Positions 1 to 7,650 of a stretch of 46,676 nt of DNA are shown here, in pieces (within the stretch, counting starts at the first letter, position 1; every line of letters starts with the position of its first letter). Made by a program: the position numbers and the translations under genes. Source of the stretch: Deltaproteobacteria bacterium (GTDB taxonomy: Bacteria; Desulfobacterota; Dissulfuribacteria; Dissulfuribacterales; QOAL01); the NCBI GenBank assembly GCA_024275145.1, contig JAJRZR010000003.1, positions 1 to 46,676 on the forward strand. The letters run 5' to 3'. The notes under the pieces are model-generated. The model was not told the origin of the DNA. It worked only from the letters and a program-made list of their open reading frames with translations, and ran no database searches.

Positions 1-1057
1 AGGCGGTAAGTTCCAGCATGCCCTTCACCCAGTCGTTCCCGCTTGATTCATGTTTTTTTATCTTCTTGTTCAGCAGTTGCAGGTTCATGTATAATACATT
101 AAGTGGGGTTTTTATCTCGTGGTTGACACTGGTCGCTATCTGCCCCAAGGTTGCGATCTTTTCCATCCTGATCAATTCATCCTGGGCCTTCCGGAGTGAA
201 TCCTTGGATGCCTTCAACTCCGAGGTGCGTTCCTCGACCTTCCTTTCAAGTTCCCGGCTGAATTCTTCCCGTCTTTTTTCATGCTCCTGAAGCCTTTTGG
301 TCATGGTATTAAAGGCCTCGTAAAGGGTTCCTATCTCGGTAGCAGTGTCCGTTTTGACCCTGACCGATAGATCGCCCGCTGCTACCTTTTCCGTTGCAGA
401 TGCCAGGTCGATGATGGGCCGTACCAGGTTACGCATCAATACTATATAGCCTGCGCAAGCGGCTATTATACCCAGAAGGCAGGATGTAAGGTACATAAAA
501 AGGATGTAGTACATCTTGTTGTTTGAGTCGTTGACCTGCCTTTCTATTTTATGGAAGCTTATCGTGTTTATGGCCTGGACTTGGTTTTGTATGTTATATC
601 CATATGCTTCCAGCCGCTTAAGCACATCCCGATCCAGGGCCGCATCCCCTGAGAAGTTTTCATAGACTATTTTGAGCCTCTTGTTGATCTCCGACAGGTT
701 GTCTTCGATCTTCTGGAACAAAAGCCCAGTGCTAAGTCCAAAGCCATCTTCTGCGAAGCCTTTTTCTCCGTATAATGCGACTTGATCCATCAGGTCTTCC
801 ACTATGTAGATGGCGTAGCTCAAGGGTTCCCTGTCCCGTTTTACAAGGGCGTTCTCTGCCAGAAAGATGGCTTCCTGGGTTTTGTTGTTCAGGTCGTATA
901 TCTTTGAGACATACCGGCTTTCTGTTTTCAGACTGGCAATATCTACGGCCATGTCCTTTACCAGCAAGGTGCATATCCCGCCAATCGTCACGATAGCAAG
1001 GATATTGATGAAAAAGGCAGCTATAATATAATTTCTGAGCTTATGTCTTGATCCCAT
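1..1057 (-). CDS. Membrane sensor histidine kinase, 3'-truncated by window edge
   Basis: About 352 codons are visible and the frame runs off position 1, so the ATPase domain is outside the window. The ATG is at 1057-1055, with only a weak GGA upstream. Membrane segments lie near residues 9-32 and 182-207, flanking a mostly helical extracytoplasmic region. A HAMP-like region (about 208-260) and a charged coiled coil (about 255-300) follow. The H-box reads SVNHEIKTPLNVL, with the phospho-accepting His near residue 313. This is the normal layout of a two-component kinase that senses outside the membrane and autophosphorylates inside. The ligand cannot be told. No partner regulator is visible on this side of the edge. 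Confidence 0.88.
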   Translation of the reverse strand, partial: MGSRHKLRNYIIAAFFINILAIVTIGGICTLLVKDMAVDIASLKTESRYVSKIYDLNNKTQEAIFLAENALVKRDREPLSYAIYIVEDLMDQVALYGEKGFAEDGFGLSTGLLFQKIEDNLSEINKRLKIVYENFSGDAALDRDVLKRLEAYGYNIQNQVQAINTISFHKIERQVNDSNNKMYYILFMYLTSCLLGIIAACAGYIVLMRNLVRPIIDLASATEKVAAGDLSVRVKTDTATEIGTLYEAFNTMTKRLQEHEKRREEFSRELERKVEERTSELKASKDSLRKAQDELIRMEKIATLGQIATSVNHEIKTPLNVLYMNLQLLNKKIKKHESSGNDWVKGMLELTA

Positions 1058-1642
1058 TCCAACGTACTTGAGTGATGTTCGTGTTCCGTAATTCCTTGTG
1101 TCCTGTGAGGATTTTTTCCCTTTCCTCGATGCCTGAATCGTTCGTGGAAAAAACAAACGCTTATGCCAGCTTAATCCCGTTTCCCATCCTCTGCATACCC
1201 CACCAGCCATCTTGTTTGTTGAAATCCTCCACAAAATAGTACCATCCGTTTTTGGTTGCATTCAGGATATGTGGTGGACGTGCAATACATTAAAGACCGT
1301 GGCAGGTGGTTACAGGAGGGATATATCCATATGTTAGGCAGAAGGGCAGGCAGGCGTGCTCCCTGCCTGGCAACGCCGTATGTGCGAGCCCTGTTGTAAC
1401 TACATGCTGGCCAGGAATACTCTCCAGGCAATAATAAAAAACCTGGATCAGTTACAACCTATGGGATAATGAAGGGGGGTAAACTGGAAAGGTGCTTTCC
1501 TCAGGGGGTTCCAGGCCAGAAAAGTTGGCAAGGGCATTTGCATTTGATTGATACAAGCCTTACCCCGTGCCGGATGGATACAGGGCCGCACGGTCTCTTG
1601 GCGCGAAGCCGTTACCTTGTCGTGCATGTCACGCCCGGGAGC
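1058..1642. other. Intergenic region, no gene seen
   Basis: 585 bases between the kinase start and the end of the MOSC gene. Short open frames here have no protein-like character and no ribosome binding site. Two inverted repeats stand out: a 7-bp stem at 1345-1351/1361-1367, and a 9-bp stem at 1393-1401/1450-1458 enclosing a second 5-bp stem. It should hold the kinase promoter and the 3' end of the Fe-S operon transcript. Confidence 0.6.
1393..1458. other. Nested inverted repeat, possible structured RNA
   Basis: GTTGTAACT (1393-1401) is perfectly complementary to AGTTACAAC (1450-1458). Inside, CCAGG and CCTGG can form a second hairpin around an A/T-rich loop. There is no clear U-tract on either side, so a simple intrinsic terminator is not obvious. 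Function unknown. Confidence 0.35.
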
Positions 1643-2089
1643 TCAGGGGACACGCGGCGGTCTGGATATCTGTATAGGATCCCCCTTTGATACCGTACCG
1701 CCGCGGATTACACGGCCAAATACCCCTTCCCTCGGCATTATACAATCCCCGGCCATCTGGTATATGGCACATTTGGTATGGCATTTCTTGCCTATCTGGG
1801 TTATCTCTACCACAACCGACTCTCCTATCCTTACGATACTTCCGACGGGGACCAAGGGCCATTCGATCCCTTCTGTGGCGATATTTTCGGCAAAGTCCCC
1901 GAAGCCTATGTCATAACCCTTGCTTTTTACCCTTTCTATGGCCTCGGATGCCAGGAAACTTACCTGTCTGTGCCACGCTCCCGCATGGGCATCCCCCTTT
2001 ATGCCATGGTCTTCCAGCAATTCAACCACGTCCACCTCATGTTTGCTCATTCCCTTCTTTTCGCTGACGGCAAGTGAAACCACCTTCAT
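1643..2089 (-). CDS. MOSC domain protein
   Basis: 148 residues from the ATG at 2089, which overlaps the nifU stop in an ATGA arrangement, so translation is probably coupled. A longer frame upstream is only nifU read out of frame. The MOSC signature region is clear: a DHGIKGDAHAG segment, the WHRQVS motif, GDFAENI, ITQIGKKCHTKCAIY, and GDCIMPREGVFGRVI near the end. MOSC domains are found in molybdenum-cofactor sulfurases and related proteins and are thought to carry or transfer sulfur, often through cysteine. Here the protein is a stand-alone domain ending an Fe-S/sulfur-transfer operon. A role in sulfur relay or cofactor maturation is inference. Confidence 0.88.
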   Translation of the reverse strand: MKVVSLAVSEKKGMSKHEVDVVELLEDHGIKGDAHAGAWHRQVSFLASEAIERVKSKGYDIGFGDFAENIATEGIEWPLVPVGSIVRIGESVVVEITQIGKKCHTKCAIYQMAGDCIMPREGVFGRVIRGGTVSKGDPIQISRPPRVP

Positions 2090-2583
2090 TTTTCCTGGAG
2101 CCCCTTTCCGCACCCCATGCAGAAGTTTGCAGTTATAGGGTTTTTCATCCCACAGTTTCCGCATATCTTGTGACGTTTTGGACGCCTTGGTTTCTTTGCC
2201 TCTGTCACAGGTTTTCCGGAGACACTGGCCTCGTAGTTTTTAATGGCCTCAAGGAGGGCCTCTGCCCCCAGATTGGAGCAGTGCATCTTTTCCTTGGGCA
2301 ATCCACCAAGGGCCTCTGCCACCGCCTTTTTCGTAAGGGCCTTTGCCTCGGCGATGGATTTTCCCTTTACCATGTCGGTAACCTGGCTTGAGACCGCTAT
2401 CGCGGCCACGCAGCCAAAGGTTTGATACTTTATATCTTCTATAATACCGTCTTTTACCTTTATATAAAAGGTCATCATGTCTCCACAGACAGGATTCCCT
2501 ACCTCACCTATGCCATCCGCGTTTTCGATTACGCCCACGTTGTGCGGACTGGCAAAGTGTTCCATTACCTTTTCTGTATACAT
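2086..2583 (-). CDS. nifU: NifU/IscU-type Fe-S scaffold with C-terminal zinc ribbon
   Basis: 165 residues. The N-terminal part is a complete IscU-like scaffold with the three cluster-building cysteines at about 33 (GNPVCGD), 58 (FGCVAA) and 102 (KMHCSNLG), and the conserved aspartate after the first cysteine. After a basic linker, residues 141-158 form a CxxC...CxxC zinc ribbon (CGNC and CMGC), replacing the ferredoxin and Nfu domains of classical NifU. An AGGAG-type binding site lies just before the ATG at 2583. The scaffold would receive sulfur and iron and pass the cluster to apoproteins in the cytoplasm. It follows the IscR-like gene and overlaps the MOSC gene. Confidence 0.93.
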   Translation of the reverse strand: MYTEKVMEHFASPHNVGVIENADGIGEVGNPVCGDMMTFYIKVKDGIIEDIKYQTFGCVAAIAVSSQVTDMVKGKSIAEAKALTKKAVAEALGGLPKEKMHCSNLGAEALLEAIKNYEASVSGKPVTEAKKPRRPKRHKICGNCGMKNPITANFCMGCGKGLQEK

Positions 2584-2603
2584 ATTAATCCTCCGGATCG
2601 TCT

Positions 2604-3026
2604 TTAATTCGTCTGGTTGTTTTGTTGTTTTCGGGCTAGATCGGCCAGGGTTATGGCCGAAAGCTGTTTCTTTATGGTCTTGGTGACCATGCTCCAGACG
2701 TCCCGCGTAGGGCAGATCTCACTCCTGTCGCACCACTGCGGATTTGTCACACATGGTGTCACCCCATCTTCGCCTTCGAGGGCCGCCACGATATCCCATA
2801 CCGTGATCTCGGCAGGGGCCCTTGCGAGCAGGTGCCCGCCCCTTGGCCCCCGGATACTCTTTATGAAGCCCGCCCGTTTAAGTGGAATGATCAACTGTTC
2901 CAGGTATTTTACAGACAGGTTTTCCTTTCTTGCTATCTCTCCTATCTGGAGGGGCCCCTTGTTGAAGTGGATGGCAAGTTCGACCATCATTCTGGTTCCG
3001 TATCTGCTCCGGGTAGTGATTTTCAT
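2604..3026 (-). CDS. iscR: Rrf2-family regulator, IscR-like
   Basis: 140 residues. It has an N-terminal winged helix (KITTRSRYGTRMMVELA at the start, SVKYLEQLI recognition region, IRGPRGGHLLAR wing), then three cysteines at 92, 99 and 105, as in the [2Fe-2S]-binding loop of IscR. In the family, the apo or holo form changes DNA binding so that Fe-S status controls the isc operon. The gene starts two bases after the nifS-like stop and lies inside the operon it presumably controls. A palindrome at 4521-4537 in the upstream divergent promoter is a candidate operator. IscR identity rather than another Rrf2 member is inferred from context and the cysteine triad. Confidence 0.88.
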   Translation of the reverse strand: MKITTRSRYGTRMMVELAIHFNKGPLQIGEIARKENLSVKYLEQLIIPLKRAGFIKSIRGPRGGHLLARAPAEITVWDIVAALEGEDGVTPCVTNPQWCDRSEICPTRDVWSMVTKTIKKQLSAITLADLARKQQNNQTN

Positions 3027-3028
3027 GA

Positions 3029-4228
3029 TTAAGCCATGTTTGCTACTGGGGCACCGTTTTTCCAGATAGGGGACATCGCCCTGAGCCTTTCCACTACGGT
3101 TGGCAGATGTTTCATCACGTGATCTATATCATCGAGGGTATTGGTTTCCTCAAGGCTGAAAACCACTGATCCCTGGGCAAGGGCAGCGGGTATCCCAAGG
3201 GCAACCAGCACAGGGGATGTCTTTAGTGCCTTCGATGCACATGCAGAGCCGGTGTTTACGTAGATTCCATTTCGACTCAGCATGAATATCAATGCCTCGC
3301 CTTCTATTGCCTCTATGCAGAAGCTGGCGTGCCCTGGCAGTCGTCTTTCACGATGGCCTGTAAGGTAGGCGTGGGGTATCTTTTCAAGTACGTTGGCGAT
3401 CAAGGTGTCCCGGAGCTGCGTGAGGTGTGCAGCCCTTTTCTTCATGGACGATTTTGCCAATTCCGCTGCCTTCCCGAGTCCGACGATGCCTGGCACGTTT
3501 TCCGTGCCGCCCCTTCGTCCCCTTTCCTGTATACCGCCATGGATCAGTGGCATTAACCGGGTATTCTTCCGGAAATACAGGGCGCCGATGCCCTTGGGAG
3601 CCCCAAGTGGAGGGCCGGAAAGGCTCAAAAGATCCACGTCCATCTCATGCACGTCTATCTCGACACTGCCTATCGTGGCCACCGCGTCGGTGTGAAAAGG
3701 CACTCCGTGTTCGCGGCATACGGTGGCAAGCTCCCTTATCGGTTCAATGGTGCCTACTTCGTTATTGCCATGCATAATGGATACAAGGGCCGTGTCCTGG
3801 TCCAGTGTCTTTTTGAGCCTTTCAGGGTCCACCAGCCCGTATTTGTCTACCGGCAGGAAGGTTACTTCATAGTCCAGCCTTTCAAAAAACCTGGCTGAAT
3901 TCAGAACGGAGTGATGTTCTATGGCCGATACAATGATCCTTTTTGCCTTTTTGAACCGGGAAAAGATCGTTCCCTTGATGGCAAGGTTGTTGGCCTCTGC
4001 ACCAGATGAGGTAAAGATGATCTCTTCCGGGTCTGCCCCAATGAGTTCGGCTACCTTGGCCCGTTGTTCCTCCACCACCCTCTTGACCTGGAAGCCCAGA
4101 TCATACACGGTGGAGGGGTTGGCAAAATCACGGTCGAAATATGGTAACATGGCCTTGAGTACCGGCCCTTTTACAGGGGTGGCAGCGGCATGATCCATAT
4201 ACGCTATTTTTTTCTGGGAATCTTTCAT
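3029..4228 (-). CDS. NifS/IscS-like cysteine desulfurase homologue lacking the PLP lysine
   Basis: 399 residues, full length for the class V aminotransferase fold. The N-terminus (YMDHAAATPV), IEHHSV histidine motif (His about 105), GNNEVGT and the catalytic-loop cysteine (TGSACASK, Cys330) are kept. The lysine motif, usually SxSAHKxxGPKG, reads SLSGPPLGAPKG, so both the His and the Schiff-base Lys (position 207) are prolines. The partner glutamine of the DAVQ motif is Ala (DAVATIG, residue 184). The phosphate-cradle GAT is changed (SSGAEANN), and GGGQE is GGIQE. The gene is otherwise intact and overlaps the tusA-like stop by four bases (ATGA). An Archaeoglobus fulgidus IscS is known to lack the PLP lysine and to bind IscU. 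A similar PLP-independent or regulatory role is inference here. Confidence 0.92.
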   Translation of the reverse strand: MKDSQKKIAYMDHAAATPVKGPVLKAMLPYFDRDFANPSTVYDLGFQVKRVVEEQRAKVAELIGADPEEIIFTSSGAEANNLAIKGTIFSRFKKAKRIIVSAIEHHSVLNSARFFERLDYEVTFLPVDKYGLVDPERLKKTLDQDTALVSIMHGNNEVGTIEPIRELATVCREHGVPFHTDAVATIGSVEIDVHEMDVDLLSLSGPPLGAPKGIGALYFRKNTRLMPLIHGGIQERGRRGGTENVPGIVGLGKAAELAKSSMKKRAAHLTQLRDTLIANVLEKIPHAYLTGHRERRLPGHASFCIEAIEGEALIFMLSRNGIYVNTGSACASKALKTSPVLVALGIPAALAQGSVVFSLEETNTLDDIDHVMKHLPTVVERLRAMSPIWKNGAPVANMA

Positions 4229-4473
4229 TTTACCTTCCTTATATAGAGCTTGTAGCAGTCATTGTCTTCCTTGATCCCGATGAACTCCTGCCCGGATTTT
4301 GCACACCATGCGGGGATATCCTCGAGCGCCCCGTCATAATCGGTAAGTATCTCTAGCACCTGTCCCCTCTTGAGTCCTTCTAGTCTCTCTCCAGGTTCGA
4401 GGAGATGGATAGGACACATGCGGAATACCAGGTCGAGCGTGTCGTCCGCCTTTTGATTTTCTATAAATTTCAT
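4225..4473 (-). CDS. TusA/SirA-like sulfur carrier
   Basis: 82 residues, the length of TusA. The N-terminal active cysteine is Cys20 in the motif FRMCPIHLLEP. Classical TusA has CPxP; here it is CPxH, a subfamily variant. The second half carries DIPAWC (Cys57), typical of the fold, and a third cysteine at 73. TusA-family proteins accept persulfide sulfur from a desulfurase and hand it on for tRNA thiolation or cofactor synthesis. This is the first gene of the operon; a GGGAG binding site precedes its ATG, and it overlaps the nifS-like gene. If the NifS partner cannot desulfurate cysteine by itself, this carrier is a candidate source or acceptor of the sulfur. That is inference. Confidence 0.85.
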   Translation of the reverse strand: MKFIENQKADDTLDLVFRMCPIHLLEPGERLEGLKRGQVLEILTDYDGALEDIPAWCAKSGQEFIGIKEDNDCYKLYIRKVK

Positions 4474-4590
4474 GTTGATAGCTCCCGATTTTTTTAAAAT
4501 TAAATTTTACTCTTTTAATCTATACTAATTAAGTATATATTATGACGCATACAGATCGTGTCAAGAAAAAAATGCAGGAGACAAGCTACC
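4474..4590. promoter_or_regulatory. Divergent promoter region, Fe-S operon versus met/cys operon
   Basis: A 117-base A/T-rich spacer between the two divergent operons. It contains several TATAAT-like stretches in both directions and the palindrome described separately. The plus-strand gene has an AGGAG site at about 4576-4580, ten bases before the ATG at 4591. Confidence 0.6.
4521..4537. promoter_or_regulatory. Candidate Rrf2/IscR-type operator palindrome
   Basis: TATACT-N5-AGTATA, perfect six-base arms. It lies midway in the divergent promoter, 48 bases upstream of the tusA-like start and 54 bases before the metY start. The outer ATACT/AGTAT halves resemble the ends of known Rrf2-family sites. 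Binding by the IscR-like protein of this operon is inferred from position and symmetry only. Confidence 0.45.
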
Positions 4591-5847
4591 ATGTCCATGA
4601 AAAAGAACTGGAATTTTTACACAAGGGTCATACATGAGGCCCAAAGTCCAATGGATTGGCAAGGTTCGACCCTTCCGCCTATCTTTCAAACAGCCTCCCA
4701 TCTTCATTCCACGGCTCAAAATCTCAGTGAGACCTTTGCCGGGAAAACCGGGGACCACATCTACATGAGGCTCACCAATCCTACGAACAATGTTCTTGAA
4801 AGGAAACTGGCAGGACTGGAAGGCGGCAGGGGAGCAGTGGTGATGGCATCGGGTATGGCCGCCATAACCAATGCGTGCATGGCCCTCCTGAGGGCAGGGG
4901 ATGAATTCGTGGCAGGAAATTCACTATTCATGTCCACCTATGTACTTTTTGCGAATGTTTTCAAAAAATACGGAATAACCGTCCACTTCGTCGAATCCAC
5001 TGACCTTGGTGCCATAGGGGAGGCCATCAACGGCAGGACGAGATTCGTATACGTGGAAACCATAGGGAACCCCAAGATGGACGTCCCGGACATAGAGGCC
5101 GTTGCCGCTGTAGCCCATGAGCACGGGCTGCCCCTTCTCGTGGACAATACGCTGGCAACCCCGTATCTGTGCCGCCCCTTGGAACTCGGTGCGGATGTGG
5201 TGATCCATTCCACCACCAAGTATCTTAGCGGGCATGGGGATGCGACCGGTGGTGTGGTGATAGACAGGGGAGATTTTGACTGGTCGGGTGGTCGCTTCCC
5301 TGATCTTGCCCCATTTGTCGAGCGAAAGGAGGATCTGGCCTATCTCGACAAGGTTTGGAGGGAGCACCACATAAACTTCGGAACTACCCAGGCCCCTCTA
5401 CATTCATATCTCACCATACTGGGCCTGGACACCCTTGCTATCCGGATGGAACGTCACCTGGCAAATGCATGGAAGGTGGCCGCCTTCCTGAAAGATCAAC
5501 CAGAGGTCAGGTGGATAAATTACCCTGGCATGGCCAACCACCCCTGCAGGGAGACAGCCGACAAGCAGTTTTCAGGAAGGGGCTTCGGTGCGGTACTGAC
5601 GTTTGGCCTAAGGGACCAGGATGCCTGCTTCCGTTTTATCGACGGTCTGGAGATGATCTATCACCTGGCGAACCTGGGGGATTGCAAGAGCCTGGTCATC
5701 CACCCCTACTCCTCCCAGTACCTTTCCTTTACGGAGGAGACAAGGAGTGCGCTTTCGATCACCCCGGATCTCATAAGGTTGTCCGTGGGGATTGAGGCCG
5801 CAGAGGATATATGCGCAGATATAAGGCAGGCCCTGGACAGGTTGTAG
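4591..5847 (+). CDS. metY: O-acetylhomoserine sulfhydrylase
   Basis: 418 residues from the ATG at 4591, chosen because AGGAG lies ten bases upstream. A GTG at 4558 in frame lacks a site. This is a PLP enzyme of the Cys/Met metabolism family, with the internal aldimine lysine at about residue 210 in HSTTKYLSGHGDATGG and the conserved SGMAAI, ETIGNP and DNTLATPY blocks. With metX directly downstream, the natural reaction is O-acetylhomoserine plus sulfide to homocysteine. Related enzymes (cystathionine gamma-synthase, methionine gamma-lyase) share the fold, so the substrate assignment rests on gene context. It is the first gene of a five-gene sulfide assimilation operon. Confidence 0.88.
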   Translation: MSMKKNWNFYTRVIHEAQSPMDWQGSTLPPIFQTASHLHSTAQNLSETFAGKTGDHIYMRLTNPTNNVLERKLAGLEGGRGAVVMASGMAAITNACMALLRAGDEFVAGNSLFMSTYVLFANVFKKYGITVHFVESTDLGAIGEAINGRTRFVYVETIGNPKMDVPDIEAVAAVAHEHGLPLLVDNTLATPYLCRPLELGADVVIHSTTKYLSGHGDATGGVVIDRGDFDWSGGRFPDLAPFVERKEDLAYLDKVWREHHINFGTTQAPLHSYLTILGLDTLAIRMERHLANAWKVAAFLKDQPEVRWINYPGMANHPCRETADKQFSGRGFGAVLTFGLRDQDACFRFIDGLEMIYHLANLGDCKSLVIHPYSSQYLSFTEETRSALSITPDLIRLSVGIEAAEDICADIRQALDRL

Positions 5848-5890
5848 GGCATATTCGAAACGGTGTGGTAAGAGGGGGATATCCATCGGT

Positions 5891-7012
5891 ATGATCGTGG
5901 AAAAACAATTCTTTACCTTTGCCAGGAACAAGCCCATGGTCCTTGAATGTGGAGCCAGGTTGGGGCCTGTGACCATTGCCTATGAGACCCTGGGAAGCCT
6001 CGATGAAGAGAGGAAGAATGCCATACTGGTGCTCCATGCCCTTTCCGGCGATTCACATATGGCAGGCCGTTATTCTGAAAGGGACCCCAAACCTGGCTGG
6101 TGGGACATCATGATCGGTCCTGGAAAGGCCATTGACACGGATAGGTACTTCGTCGTCTGTTCGAACATCATAGGGGGTTGCATGGGAAGCACTGGTCCAT
6201 CGTCCACGAATCCGTCCACCAGGCGGCCCTACGGCCTTGATTTTCCTGTGGTGACCATAGGGGACATGGTAAGGGCCCAGAAGGCCCTGATCAAGCATCT
6301 TGGAATCGAGAGGCTTTTTGCGGTGATAGGCGGTTCCCTTGGGGGAATGCAGGTCCTCGAGTGGAGTCTCAGGTATCCGGGTATGGTACGTTCGGCCATT
6401 CCCCTCGCCACCACTGCCAGGCACTCTGCCCTTGCCATCGCCTTCAATGAGGTTGCCCGTCAGGCCATAATGGCGGACCCAAACTGGCAGGGAGGCAACT
6501 ACTACGGAGGTGCCAGACCGAACCTGGGCCTTGCGGTGGCTAGGATGATAGGGCATATCACCTATCTTTCAGACGAGGCCATGCGAAGGAAATTCGGACG
6601 CCGCCTCCAGGACAGGACGGATCTTTCCTTCAAGCTCGACGTGGATTTCCAGGTGGAGAGCTATCTGAGGTACCAGGGAAAGAAATTCGTGGACCGTTTC
6701 GACGCCAATTCCTTCCTCTATATTACAAAGGCCGCAGACTATTTCGACGTAGAGGAACAGCATGGCGGCGGCTCCATTGTCAAGGCATTTTCCAAGGCAA
6801 GGGCGAAGTTCCTGGTCGTCTCTTTCACCTCTGACTGGCTCTATCCTACCTATCAATCCAGAGAACTGGTCCAGGCCATGAAGAAGAACGGTTTAGACGT
6901 AAGTTTTTGCGAGATAGAGGCAGATTGGGGGCACGATGCCTTTCTATTACCTAATGAACGTCTCTCTTCCCTTATAAAAGGCTTTCTGGAGTGTGTAGGC
7001 CGTGGACTCTGA
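5891..7012 (+). CDS. metX: Homoserine O-acetyltransferase
   Basis: 373 residues, alpha/beta hydrolase fold. The nucleophile serine is about residue 149 in GGSLGGMQVLEW. The catalytic acid and base lie in the C-terminal FTSDWLYPTYQS and EADWGHDAFLL segments. The conserved GGCMGSTGPSS block near residue 96 is typical of MetX. It activates homoserine with acetyl-CoA to give the substrate of the preceding sulfhydrylase. Acetyl rather than succinyl preference is assumed from family. A GAGGGGGAT stretch precedes the ATG, and the 3' end overlaps metW by eleven bases. Confidence 0.92.
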   Translation: MIVEKQFFTFARNKPMVLECGARLGPVTIAYETLGSLDEERKNAILVLHALSGDSHMAGRYSERDPKPGWWDIMIGPGKAIDTDRYFVVCSNIIGGCMGSTGPSSTNPSTRRPYGLDFPVVTIGDMVRAQKALIKHLGIERLFAVIGGSLGGMQVLEWSLRYPGMVRSAIPLATTARHSALAIAFNEVARQAIMADPNWQGGNYYGGARPNLGLAVARMIGHITYLSDEAMRRKFGRRLQDRTDLSFKLDVDFQVESYLRYQGKKFVDRFDANSFLYITKAADYFDVEEQHGGGSIVKAFSKARAKFLVVSFTSDWLYPTYQSRELVQAMKKNGLDVSFCEIEADWGHDAFLLPNERLSSLIKGFLECVGRGL

Positions 7013-7649
7013 GAAAAGGGACATAAGGTTCGACCTGAAGATCATTGCATCCTGGATAGAACCTGGTTCCAGGGTACTGGACCTGGGATGCGGTGAGGGG
7101 ACCTTGCTCCATTACCTGAGGGAGCACAGGCAGGTCGTGGGCACTGGCATAGAACAGCACGAGGCAGAGGTGGCTGCATGTATAGCAAAGGGGCTTACCG
7201 TGCTTCAGGGGGACCTGAACCAGGAGGTGCTCGATTACCCCGACAGGGCATTCGACTACGTCATCCTGAGCCAGACCCTCCAGCAGGTTTACAGGCCCCG
7301 TGCCTTGATAACCTCTTTGATGCGTATCGGCTCCAGGGTGATCGTCAGCTTCCCGAACTTCAGCCACTGGTCCATAAGGCTCCAAGTGCTGATAAAGGGG
7401 ATGGCTCCAAAGAACCAGCAACTCCCATACGATTGGTACAATAGTCCGAATATCAGGGTCATTACACTGAAGGATTTTCGCAGGTTCGTTGGGGATTTGG
7501 GATTCAAGGTCATAGATGAGGCCCCGATCAATACCCAGAACCAGGACAGGTACGGGTCCATTGTCCGTTTCTTGCCGAATCTCAGGGCAACTTACGGGAT
7601 CTTCATGATAGGAAGGGGCGATGAGACAAAAAAATGCAAGGAAGGGTGA
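7002..7649 (+). CDS. metW: MetW-like methyltransferase-fold protein
   Basis: 215 residues from a GTG start inside the end of metX. It has a class I methyltransferase fold with the nucleotide-binding glycine motif LDLGCGEGTLL near residue 25 and the later DYVILSQTLQQV and VIVSFPNFSHW blocks that mark MetW. MetX-MetW pairs are common in Proteobacteria, and MetW is known to be needed for full MetX activity in some of them. Overlap with metX supports a shared role here. Confidence 0.9.
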   Translation: MDSEKRDIRFDLKIIASWIEPGSRVLDLGCGEGTLLHYLREHRQVVGTGIEQHEAEVAACIAKGLTVLQGDLNQEVLDYPDRAFDYVILSQTLQQVYRPRALITSLMRIGSRVIVSFPNFSHWSIRLQVLIKGMAPKNQQLPYDWYNSPNIRVITLKDFRRFVGDLGFKVIDEAPINTQNQDRYGSIVRFLPNLRATYGIFMIGRGDETKKCKEG

Positions 7650-7650
7650 G

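Noticed and set aside
18-290. Plus-strand open frame of 90 codons
   Set aside because: It lies antisense to the histidine kinase, whose motifs are clear on the other strand, and has serine-rich shadow composition.
1171-1431. Minus-strand open frame of 86 codons in the spacer
   Set aside because: No binding site, erratic composition, no recognisable motif.
1540-1640. Cobalamin or molybdenum-cofactor riboswitch downstream of the MOSC gene
   Set aside because: Some GCCG/CGGC segments look suggestive but the conserved boxes are absent and the position is downstream of, not before, a gene.
3590-3620. Lys212 of the NifS-like protein as a replacement Schiff-base lysine
   Set aside because: It aligns with the invariant second lysine of the GPKG motif, which is present in addition to the PLP lysine in normal enzymes, so it does not restore the missing residue.
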